Assembly (NCBI GenBank): GCA_030431255.1
Contig: JAUIJL010000021.1
Location: forward strand, 1 to 64,000
Direction: 5' to 3'
Source of the DNA: Thermoanaerobaculia bacterium
GTDB lineage: Bacteria > Acidobacteriota > Thermoanaerobaculia > Multivoradales > J023
Length of the DNA stretch: 64,000 nucleotides
The notes under the pieces were generated by a model, which ran no database searches, was not told the DNA's origin, and worked only from the letters and a program-made list of their open reading frames with translations. How positions within the stretch are numbered: the stretch's first letter is position 1; each line of letters begins with the position of its first letter. Made by a program: the position numbers and the translations under genes. Positions 24,735 to 34,023 of the stretch are shown one piece after another.

Positions 24735-27416
24735 CTATCCCTCCCGCATGGCGGAGATGGGATCGATGGAAGCGGTTCTGCGAGCCGGGATCCAGCAGGC
24801 GATGGCGGCGGCCAGGATAAGAACCAGGCTCATGGTCACCAAGGCCATGGGATCCATGGAGCCGACCCCGTGCAACCGGTTTTCCAGGCCCTTGCCGAGG
24901 AAGTACGACCCGACCCAGCCTACGGCTGCGCCGAGGCACACCACTCTCAGGACATCGACCATCAACTGGCGGATGACCGCTTTCGGGGCAGCGCCGAGGG
25001 CGATGCGGATGCCCAGCTCGCGGGTGCGTCGAGCGACGCTGTAGGCGACCACGCCGTAGATGCCGAGGGCCGCCAGGATGAGGGCGAGGGTGGCGAAGGC
25101 GCCGATCAGCAGCAGGCTGAAGCGGTCGCGGTCGAGCTGTTTATCCACCACGGAGCCCATGGTCTTGATCTGCAACGGCAAGGTGGGATGGGTCTGCTGC
25201 AACCGTTGTTTCAGGACCGGCACGATCTGGGCCGCGTCCACGGACCCTTCCAACACCAGGGTAGCGGTGGACGCGCGGATCGCCCGTTGGTCCATGGGCA
25301 CGTAGATTTCGGGCGTCGGCTCCCCGCGCAGCCCTCGGTGCAGGACGTCACCCACCACACCGACGACGGTCATTTTCTCGTCGTAGTGGATGTCCATGCC
25401 GTAGCTCTGAACCCGCTGGCTTAAGGGGTCTTGATCGGGGAAGAACGACCGGGCGAAGGCCTCGTTGATGATCACCGATTGGGGCCCGTCGACTTCCCGC
25501 TGATCGAAAGCACGGCCGCGTACGATGGGGATGTCGAGGGCGTCGAAATAATCCCCGGCCACCACTCGATAGGAAGCGCTTCGGTAGTCTTTGACATCCC
25601 AGCCGTCGAGCAAGACGGCGCCATGGGAATCGCTACCGCTCAGGGGTAGCTCGTTGATCACGCCGAAGCTTTCGACCCCGGGCATGCCCTGCAGGTCCTG
25701 GAGGAAGGCCGCGAAAAAAGTGGCGATTTCTTTTTCCACCGGCAGCAACGCCTCGACGTCGAATCCCGCTGGAAATTCGAGGTCGGGCACCGTCAGCTGG
25801 AGGGTTACCACCTCCCCGGCGTCGAAGCCCGGGTCGATGGTGGTCAGGTTGTGGAAGCTGCGCACGGAGAGACCGGCGCCCACCAGCAGGGTCAAGGCGA
25901 GGGCGACCTCGCCGGCCACCAGCAGATCCCAGGCCCGTCCGCGGTGGGGACCTCCGCCGTGACGGGCACCCTCGCTCAAGGACTCGCGAAGATCCACTCG
26001 GCGGAGCCGCAAGACCGGGAAGAGGCCGAAGAGCAGGCCGGTCAGCACCGACACTCCGAGGGTGAAGAGCCATACCTCGCCGTCGAGGCTGATTTCGTCC
26101 AGGCGCGGCAGGCCGGACGGTCGCAGCGTCAGGAGCACTTTGAGCACCGCCCACGCGACGCCGAGGCCCGCCAAGCCGCCGAGCAAAGTCAGCAATAAGG
26201 TTTCGGTCAACAGCTGGCGGACCACCCGCAAGCGACCGGCACCGATGGCGGAGCGAATGGCGATTTCCCGCTGCCGCTCCACGGATCGCGCCAACAGGGT
26301 CGAAGCCAGATTGGACGCTGCCACCAACAACACCATGCCCGCGGCTACCAGCAGTACGAGTAGGCTTTGCCGATGGTCGCCCACCAGCTCCTCGCGCAGG
26401 TCGCGGACCCGCGCGCCCACGGCGTCCGTTTCGTCACCGAAGGTCGCCTTCAGATCCTTGGCCACGGCGTCGAGCTCTTGCTCCGCTCGCTCCAGGGAAA
26501 CGCCGGGTTTCAAGCGTCCGACTACGTTCCAATTGTGGGCGGTCCGGGCTTCGGTGGGCACGCTCAGCTCCGACGGATAGAAGAGGTCGACCCCGGCCGG
26601 GAAGTTGAAGCTCGCGGGCAAGACGCCGATCACCTGGTAGGTGTCGCCGCGAAAGTCGATGACCGCGCCGTCTAGACTCGGCGTATGGCCCAAGTGTCGG
26701 CTCCAAAAACGGTGGCTCACGACCACCGTCGGCGCGGCGCCCAATCGGCTTTCTTCGGTGGAAAAGGTGCGGCCGAGCTTGGCCGGAGATCCCATCACTC
26801 GGAAGAAATCCACCGACACCGGCGAGACCCTCACCCTCACCGGAGCTCGGCCGGGTACCTCGGCGGTGGTGGTGCCGCCGAAGCCGGAATAGATGGCCAT
26901 GGAGTCGAAAGCTCGGGTCCGTTCCCGCCAATCCACGAAATTGCGATGGGGAATGCGCATGTCCCGACCGTTTTCGGAAAGCTCCCACAGGGCCGCCAAA
27001 CGCTCGGGCTGCTCGTAGGGCAAAGGCTCGAAGAGCACCGCGTCGACCACGGTGAAAATGGCGCTGGTAGCGCCGATGCCGAGGGCCAGGGTAAGCAGGG
27101 CCACGGCGGTGAAGGTGGGGCTTCGGCGCAGGGCGCGGAAACCGAAGACGAGATCTTGGCGTAGGGCATCGAACATATCGCTGAGCCTCCGGGAGCGTCG
27201 GTGTCGGGTCGTCACATTTCGACAATCGGAGGCGATGAGCTCGTAGTCGCCGAAGAGCCGCAGAGCCTCGTGGCGAGCTTCGGCCGGGGACCAGCCCTGC
27301 TCCTCCAGCTCTTCGGCTCTCAGCTCCACGTGTAGCTCCAGCTCCCGGCGGACGTCCTCGTCCACCGGCAAGGGCAGGATGCGGCGCAGCCTTCGCGCCA
27401 TCGGTGCTCGAATCAC
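24735..27416 (-). CDS. ADOP-type MacB/FtsX ABC permease
   Basis: About 893 aa. The N-terminal helical segment (RRILPLPVDEDVRRELELHV and on) is typical of the acidobacterial duplicated permeases. It is followed by TM1 (AVALLTLALGIGATSAIF), a MacB-type periplasmic core domain (about 120-330), three TM helices, a second periplasmic domain and three C-terminal TM helices (FSLLLIGAFATLALILAAL, near the end). It is a two-permease fusion with no ATPase of its own nearby, so an ATPase elsewhere or a mechanotransmission role must be assumed. GTG 27416 overlaps the PadR stop (GTGA); ATG 27401 is an alternative start. PadR upstream regulates it, as is usual for this family. Confidence 0.88.
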   Translation of the reverse strand: MIRAPMARRLRRILPLPVDEDVRRELELHVELRAEELEEQGWSPAEARHEALRLFGDYELIASDCRNVTTRHRRSRRLSDMFDALRQDLVFGFRALRRSPTFTAVALLTLALGIGATSAIFTVVDAVLFEPLPYEQPERLAALWELSENGRDMRIPHRNFVDWRERTRAFDSMAIYSGFGGTTTAEVPGRAPVRVRVSPVSVDFFRVMGSPAKLGRTFSTEESRLGAAPTVVVSHRFWSRHLGHTPSLDGAVIDFRGDTYQVIGVLPASFNFPAGVDLFYPSELSVPTEARTAHNWNVVGRLKPGVSLERAEQELDAVAKDLKATFGDETDAVGARVRDLREELVGDHRQSLLVLLVAAGMVLLVAASNLASTLLARSVERQREIAIRSAIGAGRLRVVRQLLTETLLLTLLGGLAGLGVAWAVLKVLLTLRPSGLPRLDEISLDGEVWLFTLGVSVLTGLLFGLFPVLRLRRVDLRESLSEGARHGGGPHRGRAWDLLVAGEVALALTLLVGAGLSVRSFHNLTTIDPGFDAGEVVTLQLTVPDLEFPAGFDVEALLPVEKEIATFFAAFLQDLQGMPGVESFGVINELPLSGSDSHGAVLLDGWDVKDYRSASYRVVAGDYFDALDIPIVRGRAFDQREVDGPQSVIINEAFARSFFPDQDPLSQRVQSYGMDIHYDEKMTVVGVVGDVLHRGLRGEPTPEIYVPMDQRAIRASTATLVLEGSVDAAQIVPVLKQRLQQTHPTLPLQIKTMGSVVDKQLDRDRFSLLLIGAFATLALILAALGIYGVVAYSVARRTRELGIRIALGAAPKAVIRQLMVDVLRVVCLGAAVGWVGSYFLGKGLENRLHGVGSMDPMALVTMSLVLILAAAIACWIPARRTASIDPISAMREG

Positions 27417-27760
27417 GATTCCGCTGGTCCGGCGTGGAATAAGACTCGACCCATGGCCTCCACATAACGGCTCCAAAGGTCCACCTCTTGCTCGAGCCGC
27501 TGCTTGCCGGCCCGGGTCAAACGGTAGAACTTGGCTTGCCGTCGGGTGTCCGTGAGCCCCCACTCGGAATCCAACCAACCCTTCTTTTCCAACCGTCTGA
27601 GCGCCGGGTACAGAGCACCTTCATCCACCTGGAAGCTATCTTCCGTGGTCTCCCGCAACCAGCGGGAAATGGCGTAGCCGTGCATCGGCCCCCAGCTGAC
27701 GGTTTTGAGAATCAGCACGTCGAGCGTGCCCTTGATCAGATCCATGGAATGACGACTCAT
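27413..27760 (-). CDS. PadR-family transcriptional regulator
   Basis: A 115-aa regulator starting IKGTLDVLILKTVSWGPMHG and containing the PadR winged helix (VDEGALYPALRRLEKKGWLDSEWG, described here in two parts as VDEGALYPAL and RRLEKKGWLDSEWG). It normally represses an adjacent transporter. ATG at 27760 has GGAGGT upstream. Its stop overlaps the permease start. A pair of direct repeats upstream is a likely operator. Confidence 0.92.
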   Translation of the reverse strand: MSRHSMDLIKGTLDVLILKTVSWGPMHGYAISRWLRETTEDSFQVDEGALYPALRRLEKKGWLDSEWGLTDTRRQAKFYRLTRAGKQRLEQEVDLWSRYVEAMGRVLFHAGPAES

Positions 27761-27783
27761 CGGTTACCTCCGTACCCATTACG

Positions 27784-27813
27784 CTTATACCCCTAAGAAT
27801 GTTACCCCTAAGA
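27784..27813 (-). promoter_or_regulatory. candidate operator/promoter of the PadR-permease operon
   Basis: TACCCCTAAGA is repeated at 27788-27798 and 27803-27813 (15-bp period). On the minus strand TATAAG (27789-27784) is a reasonable -10 box that overlaps the first copy. Their position about 25-55 bp upstream of the PadR start suggests autoregulation. Confidence 0.45.
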
Positions 27814-28033
27814 TATCAATAGCACGCCATTCACTCAAAAAAAGGGAGCTGGAGCCGGCCAGTCTGAAGCTGATTTCATAGCGGCATAGCTGAAGATCGG
27901 TAAAGGGCTTGCCTGCGGAAGTATATTTTTCACTGCTCGCCGATTCTCTATTGAGTATCTTCCCAATTAGGTCCGCGCGCGCCCCGGCCGTGCCTCGGTG
28001 CGTTCAGGCCTTCTTTACGAATGGAGAATCTCC

Positions 28034-29110
28034 ATGATCAGTCGCTTTGCACGTGTTTGGATTTGGGTCGCCCTCGCCGCTTTGGTGACCGCGCCCCTCT
28101 TCGCCGGCCCGATTTCTACGGAAATCACCACCGCCAATCCCTTCTTGAAGGCTTCCGACAACGTCGAGCTGACCTTCACCATGACCAACGACTCGGACCA
28201 AGCGGTTCGGGTGCTGCGCTGGCAGACCCCGTTCGACGGCATCGAAGGCAACCTCTTCGAGGTCAGCCGCAACGGCGATTTGGTGCCTTACCTCGGTCGT
28301 GTTTACAAGCGTGGCACCCCTGGACCGGAGCATTTCATGCTGCTGCAACCCGGCGAGAGCGTGGCGACGGGCGTGGAGCTGTCGGCGTTCTACAACATGC
28401 GTTTCACCGGTGAGTACACGATTCGTTTCCGTGGCACCGGCTTCGACCACCTGCCCGCCAAGGGCGCACACGGCGATGTGTCGGAGATGGGCTCCAACGC
28501 CGTGGTGCTGTGGGTCGACGGTGAGGAGCCGCCGGTCTTGCCCGAGTCGAGATTGCAGCGTTGGACACGCCAGGATTGGTCCAAAGCCAAACCCGGTAGC
28601 GACAATCCCGGCGGCTGCTCGAACCAAGAGCTGAACAAGCTCGACAGCGCGTTGGTGGCGGCTCGCGGCATCGCAGCGGAATCCTACGCCTACCTCGCCG
28701 CCGGCCCTGACGCGTCGAGCCAGCGCTACGCCGAGTGGTTCGGTGCCTATTCCTCCAGCCGTTGGAATACGGTGGAGAACAACTTCCAGGCCATCAGCGA
28801 CGCCCTCGACAACGCTCCCATCGAATGGGATTGCACCTGCAACCAGAACTATTACGCCTACGTGTACCCGAGCCAGCCCTACAAGATCTATCTCTGCCGG
28901 GTTTTCTGGCGGGCGTCCACCACCGGCACCGACTCTAAAGCCGGCACCCTGGTGCACGAGATGAGCCACTTCAACGTGGTGGCCGGAACCGACGACGTGA
29001 CCTACGGTCAGAGCTCGTGCCGTGCCCTGGCGGACGCCAATCCGAACCAGGCGATCAAAAACGCCGACAGCCACGAGTACTTCGCGGAAAACAGCCCGTC
29101 CCTGCCCTGA
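28034..29110 (+). CDS. M35-family (deuterolysin-like) secreted metalloprotease
   Basis: A 358-aa protein with signal peptide (VWIWVALAALVTAPLFAGP). Residues about 25-170 are an Ig-like N-terminal region with ...VELTFTMTNDSD. The C-terminal catalytic domain has the zinc motif HEMSH at 308-312 and the aspzincin acid in GTDDVTYG, plus several cysteines (DCTC, LCRV, SSCRA). M35 enzymes, including Lys-N-like peptidases, cut peptides outside the cell. ATG at 28034 has GGAGAA upstream; an upstream in-frame start at 27998 lacks support. A terminator-like hairpin follows. Confidence 0.88.
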   Translation: MISRFARVWIWVALAALVTAPLFAGPISTEITTANPFLKASDNVELTFTMTNDSDQAVRVLRWQTPFDGIEGNLFEVSRNGDLVPYLGRVYKRGTPGPEHFMLLQPGESVATGVELSAFYNMRFTGEYTIRFRGTGFDHLPAKGAHGDVSEMGSNAVVLWVDGEEPPVLPESRLQRWTRQDWSKAKPGSDNPGGCSNQELNKLDSALVAARGIAAESYAYLAAGPDASSQRYAEWFGAYSSSRWNTVENNFQAISDALDNAPIEWDCTCNQNYYAYVYPSQPYKIYLCRVFWRASTTGTDSKAGTLVHEMSHFNVVAGTDDVTYGQSSCRALADANPNQAIKNADSHEYFAENSPSLP

Positions 29111-29139
29111 TCGCAGCGGACCGGGCTAGGCCCAATCAG

Positions 29140-29173
29140 AACGGGACTCGGGGTTTCGGCCTCGGGTCCCGTT
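29140..29173 (+). terminator. terminator after the M35 gene
   Basis: AACGGGAC (29140-29147) pairs with GTCCCGTT (29166-29173) around an 18-nt loop, in which CTCGGG/CCTCGG-like bases may add pairs. TCCGTTGG follows. It lies 30 bp after the stop. Confidence 0.5.
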
Positions 29174-29261
29174 TCCGTTGGGCGCGATCCCAGCGGTGTT
29201 CATTTTGATACCCTGCCCAGGTCCGATTAGATCTGTTGTCTGACACCCCGGGAGCGCCGTC

Positions 29262-29621
29262 ATGTCCTACCTCAACGAAGAGCAGCTCAAGACTCTCCAC
29301 CAGAAATTGCTGGAGGCCAAAGAGAATATCGCCGCCTTGCTCGACCAAACCGCAGCGGACACCAAACCCGTGGATTTGAACCTGCCCATCGGACGGCTGA
29401 CGCGTATCGACGCCATCCAGATGCAGGGCATGGCGCAGATGAACCGCCACCAGCTGACCATTCGCGAAAAACAAGTGGAGGCGTCCCTGCAAGCGTTCGA
29501 ACGCGGCACCTACGGCCGGTGTCGGCATTGCGGTGAAGGGATCGCCTTCGAGCGATTGGACGTGCTGCCCGAATCTCCGTTTTGTGTCTACTGCCAGGAG
29601 AGCTTCGAGCAGAATCCCTGA
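29262..29621 (+). CDS. TraR/DksA-type zinc finger protein
   Basis: A 119-aa protein. An N-terminal helical region (EEQLKTLHQKLLEAKENIAA) and the C-terminal C4 zinc finger, with Cys at 87, 90, 108 and 111, match the DksA/TraR family that enters the RNA polymerase secondary channel. The conserved acidic tip of true DksA is not obvious, so it may not act in the stringent response. ChrA lies about 60 bp downstream and may be co-transcribed. Confidence 0.85.
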   Translation: MSYLNEEQLKTLHQKLLEAKENIAALLDQTAADTKPVDLNLPIGRLTRIDAIQMQGMAQMNRHQLTIREKQVEASLQAFERGTYGRCRHCGEGIAFERLDVLPESPFCVYCQESFEQNP

Positions 29622-29683
29622 GCCAGCGGGTTTTATCGACCTGCGGGTCTTGTTGGCACGGTGGCGGACCCCAGGAGACGAAC

Positions 29684-30883
29684 ATGGACCGGTTAAACGG
29701 TGAGAAGGGCAGCGCCCTTGAGGTGCTCGGTGTATTCCTCAAGCTGGGCTTGACCTCTTTCGGCGGACCCGTCGCTCATCTCGGTTATTTCCGCAAGGAG
29801 CTGATCGAGCGTCGGGGTTGGGTGACGGAGAGTCAATTCAGCCAATTGTTGGCCATTTGCCAATTCCTACCCGGTCCGGCGAGCAGCCAACTTGGGTTCT
29901 CACTGGGACTTCTGCGTGCGGGGTGGCTCGGAGCGCTGGCGGCTTTTCTCGCCTTTACCTTGCCGTCGGCCCTGCTGCTGATCGCTTTCGCGGAGCTGCT
30001 GCCCAACTTGTCAGGGCCTGTGGGCAAAGCGGCGATCCACGGGTTGAAGATCGTCGCCTGTGCGGTGGTGGCCGACGCGGTGTTGGGCATGTCGACGAAG
30101 CTGTGCCCCGACCCGCCGCGTCGCACCATGGCGGTGCTCGCCGCCGCCGTGCTCGTGGCTTCGGGGTCGGCTTGGACCCAGGTGCTGGTGGTGATCGCGG
30201 GCGGAATAGCGGGTTGGCTCTTCTGCCGGGAACCGTCCACCCCCAACGATTCTCCCGTCGAGGTGGACCTGGGCAGGAGATCGGCGTGGGTTTTGGTGGC
30301 GCTATTCTCGACCTTGCTGCTCGTGCTACCCGGTTTGGCGCAAAGCCAGGGAGGCCTGATCGCCGTTGCCGACGCGTTTTACCGGGCCGGTGCCCTCGTC
30401 TTCGGTGGTGGACACGTGGTGCTGCCCCTGCTCGAGGAATCCGTGGTCGGTCCGGGGTGGGTGAGCCAGGAGCGTTTTCTCGCGGGTTACGGCGCGGCCC
30501 AAGCGATCCCCGGTCCCATGTTCTCCTTTTCGGCCTACCTCGGCGCGATTATGCCTTCGGATGCCGGCATCTTGACGACCGCGGCGGTGTCCGTAGCCTT
30601 CATGTTCTTGCCGGGATTCCTGCTGGTCTCAGCGACCCTACCCATTTGGCAGATGATTTCCCGGCAACCCAAGGCGGTGAGCGCCATCGCCGGGGTCAAC
30701 GCGGTGGTGGTCGGCATTCTCGGAGCCGCCCTCTACGATCCCATTTTCACGTCCAGCGTTCGCTCCGGCGTCGACATGGCCATCGCATTGGTGGGTTTCG
30801 GCATGCTGAGGATCTGGCGCTTGTCACCCCTGTGGGTGGTGGTCTGGTGTGTGGTCGCGTCGGTGGTGCCTGTGCTGGTTTAG
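29684..30883 (+). CDS. chrA: ChrA-family chromate transporter
   Basis: A 399-aa polytopic inner-membrane protein with two homologous CHR halves. The first half contains LGLTSFGGPVAHLGYFRKEL and QLLAICQFLPGPASSQLGF; the second, ALVFGGGHVVLPLLEE and YGAAQAIPGPMFSFSAYLGA. The family exports chromate, or takes up sulfate-like anions in some members. The start ATG at 29684 has AGGAGACG upstream. The 3' end overlaps by 4 bp the end of the convergent membrane protein. Confidence 0.92.
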   Translation: MDRLNGEKGSALEVLGVFLKLGLTSFGGPVAHLGYFRKELIERRGWVTESQFSQLLAICQFLPGPASSQLGFSLGLLRAGWLGALAAFLAFTLPSALLLIAFAELLPNLSGPVGKAAIHGLKIVACAVVADAVLGMSTKLCPDPPRRTMAVLAAAVLVASGSAWTQVLVVIAGGIAGWLFCREPSTPNDSPVEVDLGRRSAWVLVALFSTLLLVLPGLAQSQGGLIAVADAFYRAGALVFGGGHVVLPLLEESVVGPGWVSQERFLAGYGAAQAIPGPMFSFSAYLGAIMPSDAGILTTAAVSVAFMFLPGFLLVSATLPIWQMISRQPKAVSAIAGVNAVVVGILGAALYDPIFTSSVRSGVDMAIALVGFGMLRIWRLSPLWVVVWCVVASVVPVLV

Positions 30884-31626
30884 TGACGCGGCTCGAAGGG
30901 TGTCGAGGGGCGGGTCCACAGACGGGCCGACGCCAGCACCAAGAGATCCAAGCAGCAATAGAAAGCACCGGCCGACAGCGGTGGATTGCTGCTGCGCAGG
31001 CCGAAATATGGCACTTGGGGCGCCCAAACCCACGCCCCGACGTAGGTGCCGAGCAGCTCCAACAGCAAGGCCATCACCAACATCACCGAGTAGAGCCGGC
31101 GATCTCGCCCGAAGGCCAGTACGGTGAGGAATAGGCCGAACCAGAGCAGCTCGGCGGTATAACCCCAGACCGTCACCATGGCGACGACCACCGCCGTGGA
31201 CGATCCGAGGATCAGGTGGGAAAACCAGTCCGGCACCATTCGGCCGGCTCGACAGCCGGCCAAGAAGAGCAGGGCGTGGCCGGGGGGCACGAAGATGGGC
31301 AGGTTGCCCAAGCGATAGGTGTAAAGCCCCCAGGCGAAACACAGGAAGACTTCGCCTAAGCATCCGATCACCGCGCAAATCACCAGCGTCCGAGCTTCCT
31401 CGCGGGTGGTCTTCAACAGCATGTAGCCGTAAATGCCCAAGACGACGATATTCGCCAGGGCTTGTCCATGGATCGGCATCCAGGTGTCGAGGCTCAGACC
31501 GGCGACGATGGTGGCGGCCACCAGGACGATGACTTGACGGTTGCTCAATGGCTCGTGGTTTCGGAAACGGTTCCGCGGGCGCCGTCGCTCGGCCGTCCCG
31601 TCGGGCGGGTGTCGGGCAACGGGCAC
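30880..31626 (-). CDS. unknown polytopic membrane protein
   Basis: About 248 aa from a GTG at 31626, with about seven TM helices (VIVLVAATIVAGLSL, IVVLGIYGYMLL, TLVICAVIGCLGEVFLCFAW and others). No recognised domain. A charged pre-TM segment (RPRNRFRNHEPLSN) would be cytoplasmic. The start is uncertain: the frame runs into the ABC gene's start at 31681-31743, and a GTG at 31626 is the first suitable codon clear of it. Hydrophobicity and codon use argue for a real gene. It is divergent from the ABC-CNB exporter, so the two may share a control region. Function unknown. Confidence 0.55.
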   Translation of the reverse strand: MPVARHPPDGTAERRRPRNRFRNHEPLSNRQVIVLVAATIVAGLSLDTWMPIHGQALANIVVLGIYGYMLLKTTREEARTLVICAVIGCLGEVFLCFAWGLYTYRLGNLPIFVPPGHALLFLAGCRAGRMVPDWFSHLILGSSTAVVVAMVTVWGYTAELLWFGLFLTVLAFGRDRRLYSVMLVMALLLELLGTYVGAWVWAPQVPYFGLRSSNPPLSAGAFYCCLDLLVLASARLWTRPSTPFEPRH

Positions 31627-31680
31627 GCTCGCTAGTAAGATGAGCGGCAGAGACCGTACCGAAATTCCCTGGAGACCGCA

Positions 31681-33861
31681 ATGGAGCCCGTGTCTGAGCG
31701 TAGGTCGGCGAACGAAGTCGGCTTCATGACTTGGTTGGTGCATCGGCTAACGCCCTATTGGGGCCGGTGTCTTCTGGTGGCCTTAGCCATCTTGATGCAG
31801 GTGGCTTTTCGGGTCTTGGTACCCATGGGTTATCAGGAGATCTTCGACGGAGCGATCGTCCAACGCGACCTGGAGCTTTTGACGTCCCTGCTCGCCCTGC
31901 TGATGGCGGGTTGGGCCGTGCACGGTTTCGCCGGCCTGGGTCAGGACTATCTGTCCGCGTGGATCAGCAGTCGGGCGATGAACGATCTTAGGGAGCGGAT
32001 GTTCGGCCAGCTGCAACGTCTGTCCAGCGCCTATTACGCCCGGGTGGATTCGGGCGATGTGATGTCGCGTTTTTCCAACGACTTGGCGGTGATCGAGCAG
32101 GCCTTGGCGCAGGGCATCTACACGGCGTTTTTCAGCTTCTTCAACCTGACGGGAAGTCTCGTCTTGCTCTTTTGGGTGGAATGGCGGTTGGCGGCTGTGA
32201 CCCTCGCGATTTTGGTCGCCGCCTACCTCTTCCCGAGCCTGCTGGGCCCCCGGGCGCGGGATAAGGCCTATGAGCGCAAGGCGTCCGAAGCCGAGGTGGC
32301 GGCGGCGGTTCAGGAGAGCATCGGGGCCCACTCCATGGTCCGGGCATTTGACCTCAGGGAATATGTGTCGGCCAAGTTCCGGGCCCTCTTGGATCGCCTG
32401 GCGGTGAAAACCGTGGCGGCCCAATTTTCGTCGGCGTTGGTGGGGCGGACCGCCGGTCAGAGCGTGTTCTTCGTCCAGATCATGATGATGGGTCTCGGCG
32501 GTTGGCTGGCCATCGAGGGCGCCCTTTCGGTGGGTGCGTTGGTGGGCTTCGCCGCGCTGCTGCAGAACGTGGCCAACGCTTCGAATCATTTGGCGGCTGT
32601 GACGCCGGAGCTGCTGCGCGCTTCGGGTGGCGTCCGACGGGTGCAGGAATTCCTCTCCGAAGAGCCCGAAAGCGCGGAGCCGCAGGGTACCGAGGCCCTC
32701 GGTCGTCTGTCCCGCGACATCGTGTTCGACGGCGTCAGCTTCGCCTACGAGGATCAGAACCCGTTGCTCGACGGCTTGTCGTTCCGCGTGCGAGCCGGGG
32801 AATCCGTGGCCTTGGTGGGTCCTTCCGGCTCCGGCAAGAGCACGGTGCTCAACCTCTTGTTGCGGTTGCGCAACCCCAGCGCCGGGGCCATTCGCTTTGA
32901 CGGCACCGACATCCGCCAAGCCCGAGAGGAGTCGCTGCTCGACCAGATCGGCATTGTGCTGCAAGAGACCTTTTTGCTGAAAACCAGCTTTGCGGAGAAC
33001 ATCCGGTTGGGTCGCCTCGCCGCCTCTGAGCCCGAAATTGTTGAAGCCGCAAAGCTGGCCAAGATCCACGGGGCAATCATGGAGAAACCCCTGGGATACG
33101 ACGCCTTGGTCGGCGAGGCCGGTCGTCATCTCTCCGTGGGTCAACGGCAGCGGATCGCCATCGCCCGGGCGATCCTCCGGGATCCCGCCCTATTGGTGCT
33201 CGACGAAGCCACCTCGGCCCTGGATCCGGCCACGGAAGCGGCGGTGCACAAAACCCTCGCCGAGGTCGGCCGAGGACGAACCGTGTTCGCCGCCACCCAT
33301 CGCCTGAGCTCCGTAGTGGAGGCCGATCGGATTCTGGTGCTGGAAAAAGGACGTTTGGTGGAAGAGGGACGTCACCAAGAGCTGCTCGACCGAGGCGGCA
33401 CCTACTTCCAGCTGTGGCGAAAGCAGAGCGGCTTCGAAATTCACGAAGACGGTCGACAAGCCCAAGTGTCCCCTTCGCGTCTGGAGCAAATCCCCCTGCT
33501 CTCGCGTTTGGGCGAGGTATTTTCGCAATCGATCGCCGACCAATTCGCCTCCCAATTCCTTCCCGAGGGGCGCTTTGTATTCCGCCAAGGTGATGTGGGC
33601 GAAGCGTTCTACATCATCGTCAAAGGCCGGGTGGAGGTGCTGGTGGAAGACGAGCGGCAAGATCAACGCCGGGCCGTGCTCGAGGACGGTGATTTCTTCG
33701 GTGAGCTGGCCTTGCTCGACGCCAAACCCCGCAGCGCCACCGTACGAACCCTGTCGTCGACCCTGCTGCTCACCCTACAGCGCCGGCAATTTGAGCTCTT
33801 CCTCAAGAACCGACCGGATCTGCGGGCGGCCATCGAGGAGCAAGCGATGAAGCGCCGGTAG
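31681..33861 (+). CDS. ABC exporter fused to a cyclic-nucleotide-binding domain
   Basis: A 726-aa protein in one chain. Six TM helices (about 20-300) form an ABC exporter domain. The ATPase has Walker A GPSGSGKST (380-388), the signature LSVGQRQR (a one-residue change from LSGGQ) and Walker B LLVLDEATSALD. Residues about 585-726 are a Crp-like cNMP-binding domain with FRQGDVGEAFYIIVKGRVEV and DGDFFGELALLDAKPRSATV. It should form homodimers that export lipid, peptide or drug, with activity tuned by a nucleotide. ATG at 31681 has CTGGAG upstream. The substrate is unknown. Confidence 0.9.
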   Translation: MEPVSERRSANEVGFMTWLVHRLTPYWGRCLLVALAILMQVAFRVLVPMGYQEIFDGAIVQRDLELLTSLLALLMAGWAVHGFAGLGQDYLSAWISSRAMNDLRERMFGQLQRLSSAYYARVDSGDVMSRFSNDLAVIEQALAQGIYTAFFSFFNLTGSLVLLFWVEWRLAAVTLAILVAAYLFPSLLGPRARDKAYERKASEAEVAAAVQESIGAHSMVRAFDLREYVSAKFRALLDRLAVKTVAAQFSSALVGRTAGQSVFFVQIMMMGLGGWLAIEGALSVGALVGFAALLQNVANASNHLAAVTPELLRASGGVRRVQEFLSEEPESAEPQGTEALGRLSRDIVFDGVSFAYEDQNPLLDGLSFRVRAGESVALVGPSGSGKSTVLNLLLRLRNPSAGAIRFDGTDIRQAREESLLDQIGIVLQETFLLKTSFAENIRLGRLAASEPEIVEAAKLAKIHGAIMEKPLGYDALVGEAGRHLSVGQRQRIAIARAILRDPALLVLDEATSALDPATEAAVHKTLAEVGRGRTVFAATHRLSSVVEADRILVLEKGRLVEEGRHQELLDRGGTYFQLWRKQSGFEIHEDGRQAQVSPSRLEQIPLLSRLGEVFSQSIADQFASQFLPEGRFVFRQGDVGEAFYIIVKGRVEVLVEDERQDQRRAVLEDGDFFGELALLDAKPRSATVRTLSSTLLLTLQRRQFELFLKNRPDLRAAIEEQAMKRR

Positions 33862-34023
33862 CCTGCCGGTGATCGGCCGGCTCGGAGTCTTTCGGAGATC
33901 CGGCGGTCCGTTCTTGGAACTTCCTGGTCGCCTCTTCCGTTTTCCTCTCTGTCGGGTCTTGGGCCGGATCTTTGTTGGATTTCGGCCTGAGCAGTTATTT
34001 CATGGAATGAACGCGAGGAATCT

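Noticed and set aside
29818..31134. 438-codon plus-strand frame
   Set aside because: Lies in another frame over chrA and the convergent membrane-protein gene; Arg/Gly-rich with no membrane pattern, unlike the two real genes.
31783..33144. 453-codon minus-strand frame
   Set aside because: Antisense to the ABC exporter, composition rich in His/Gln/Arg typical of shadows.
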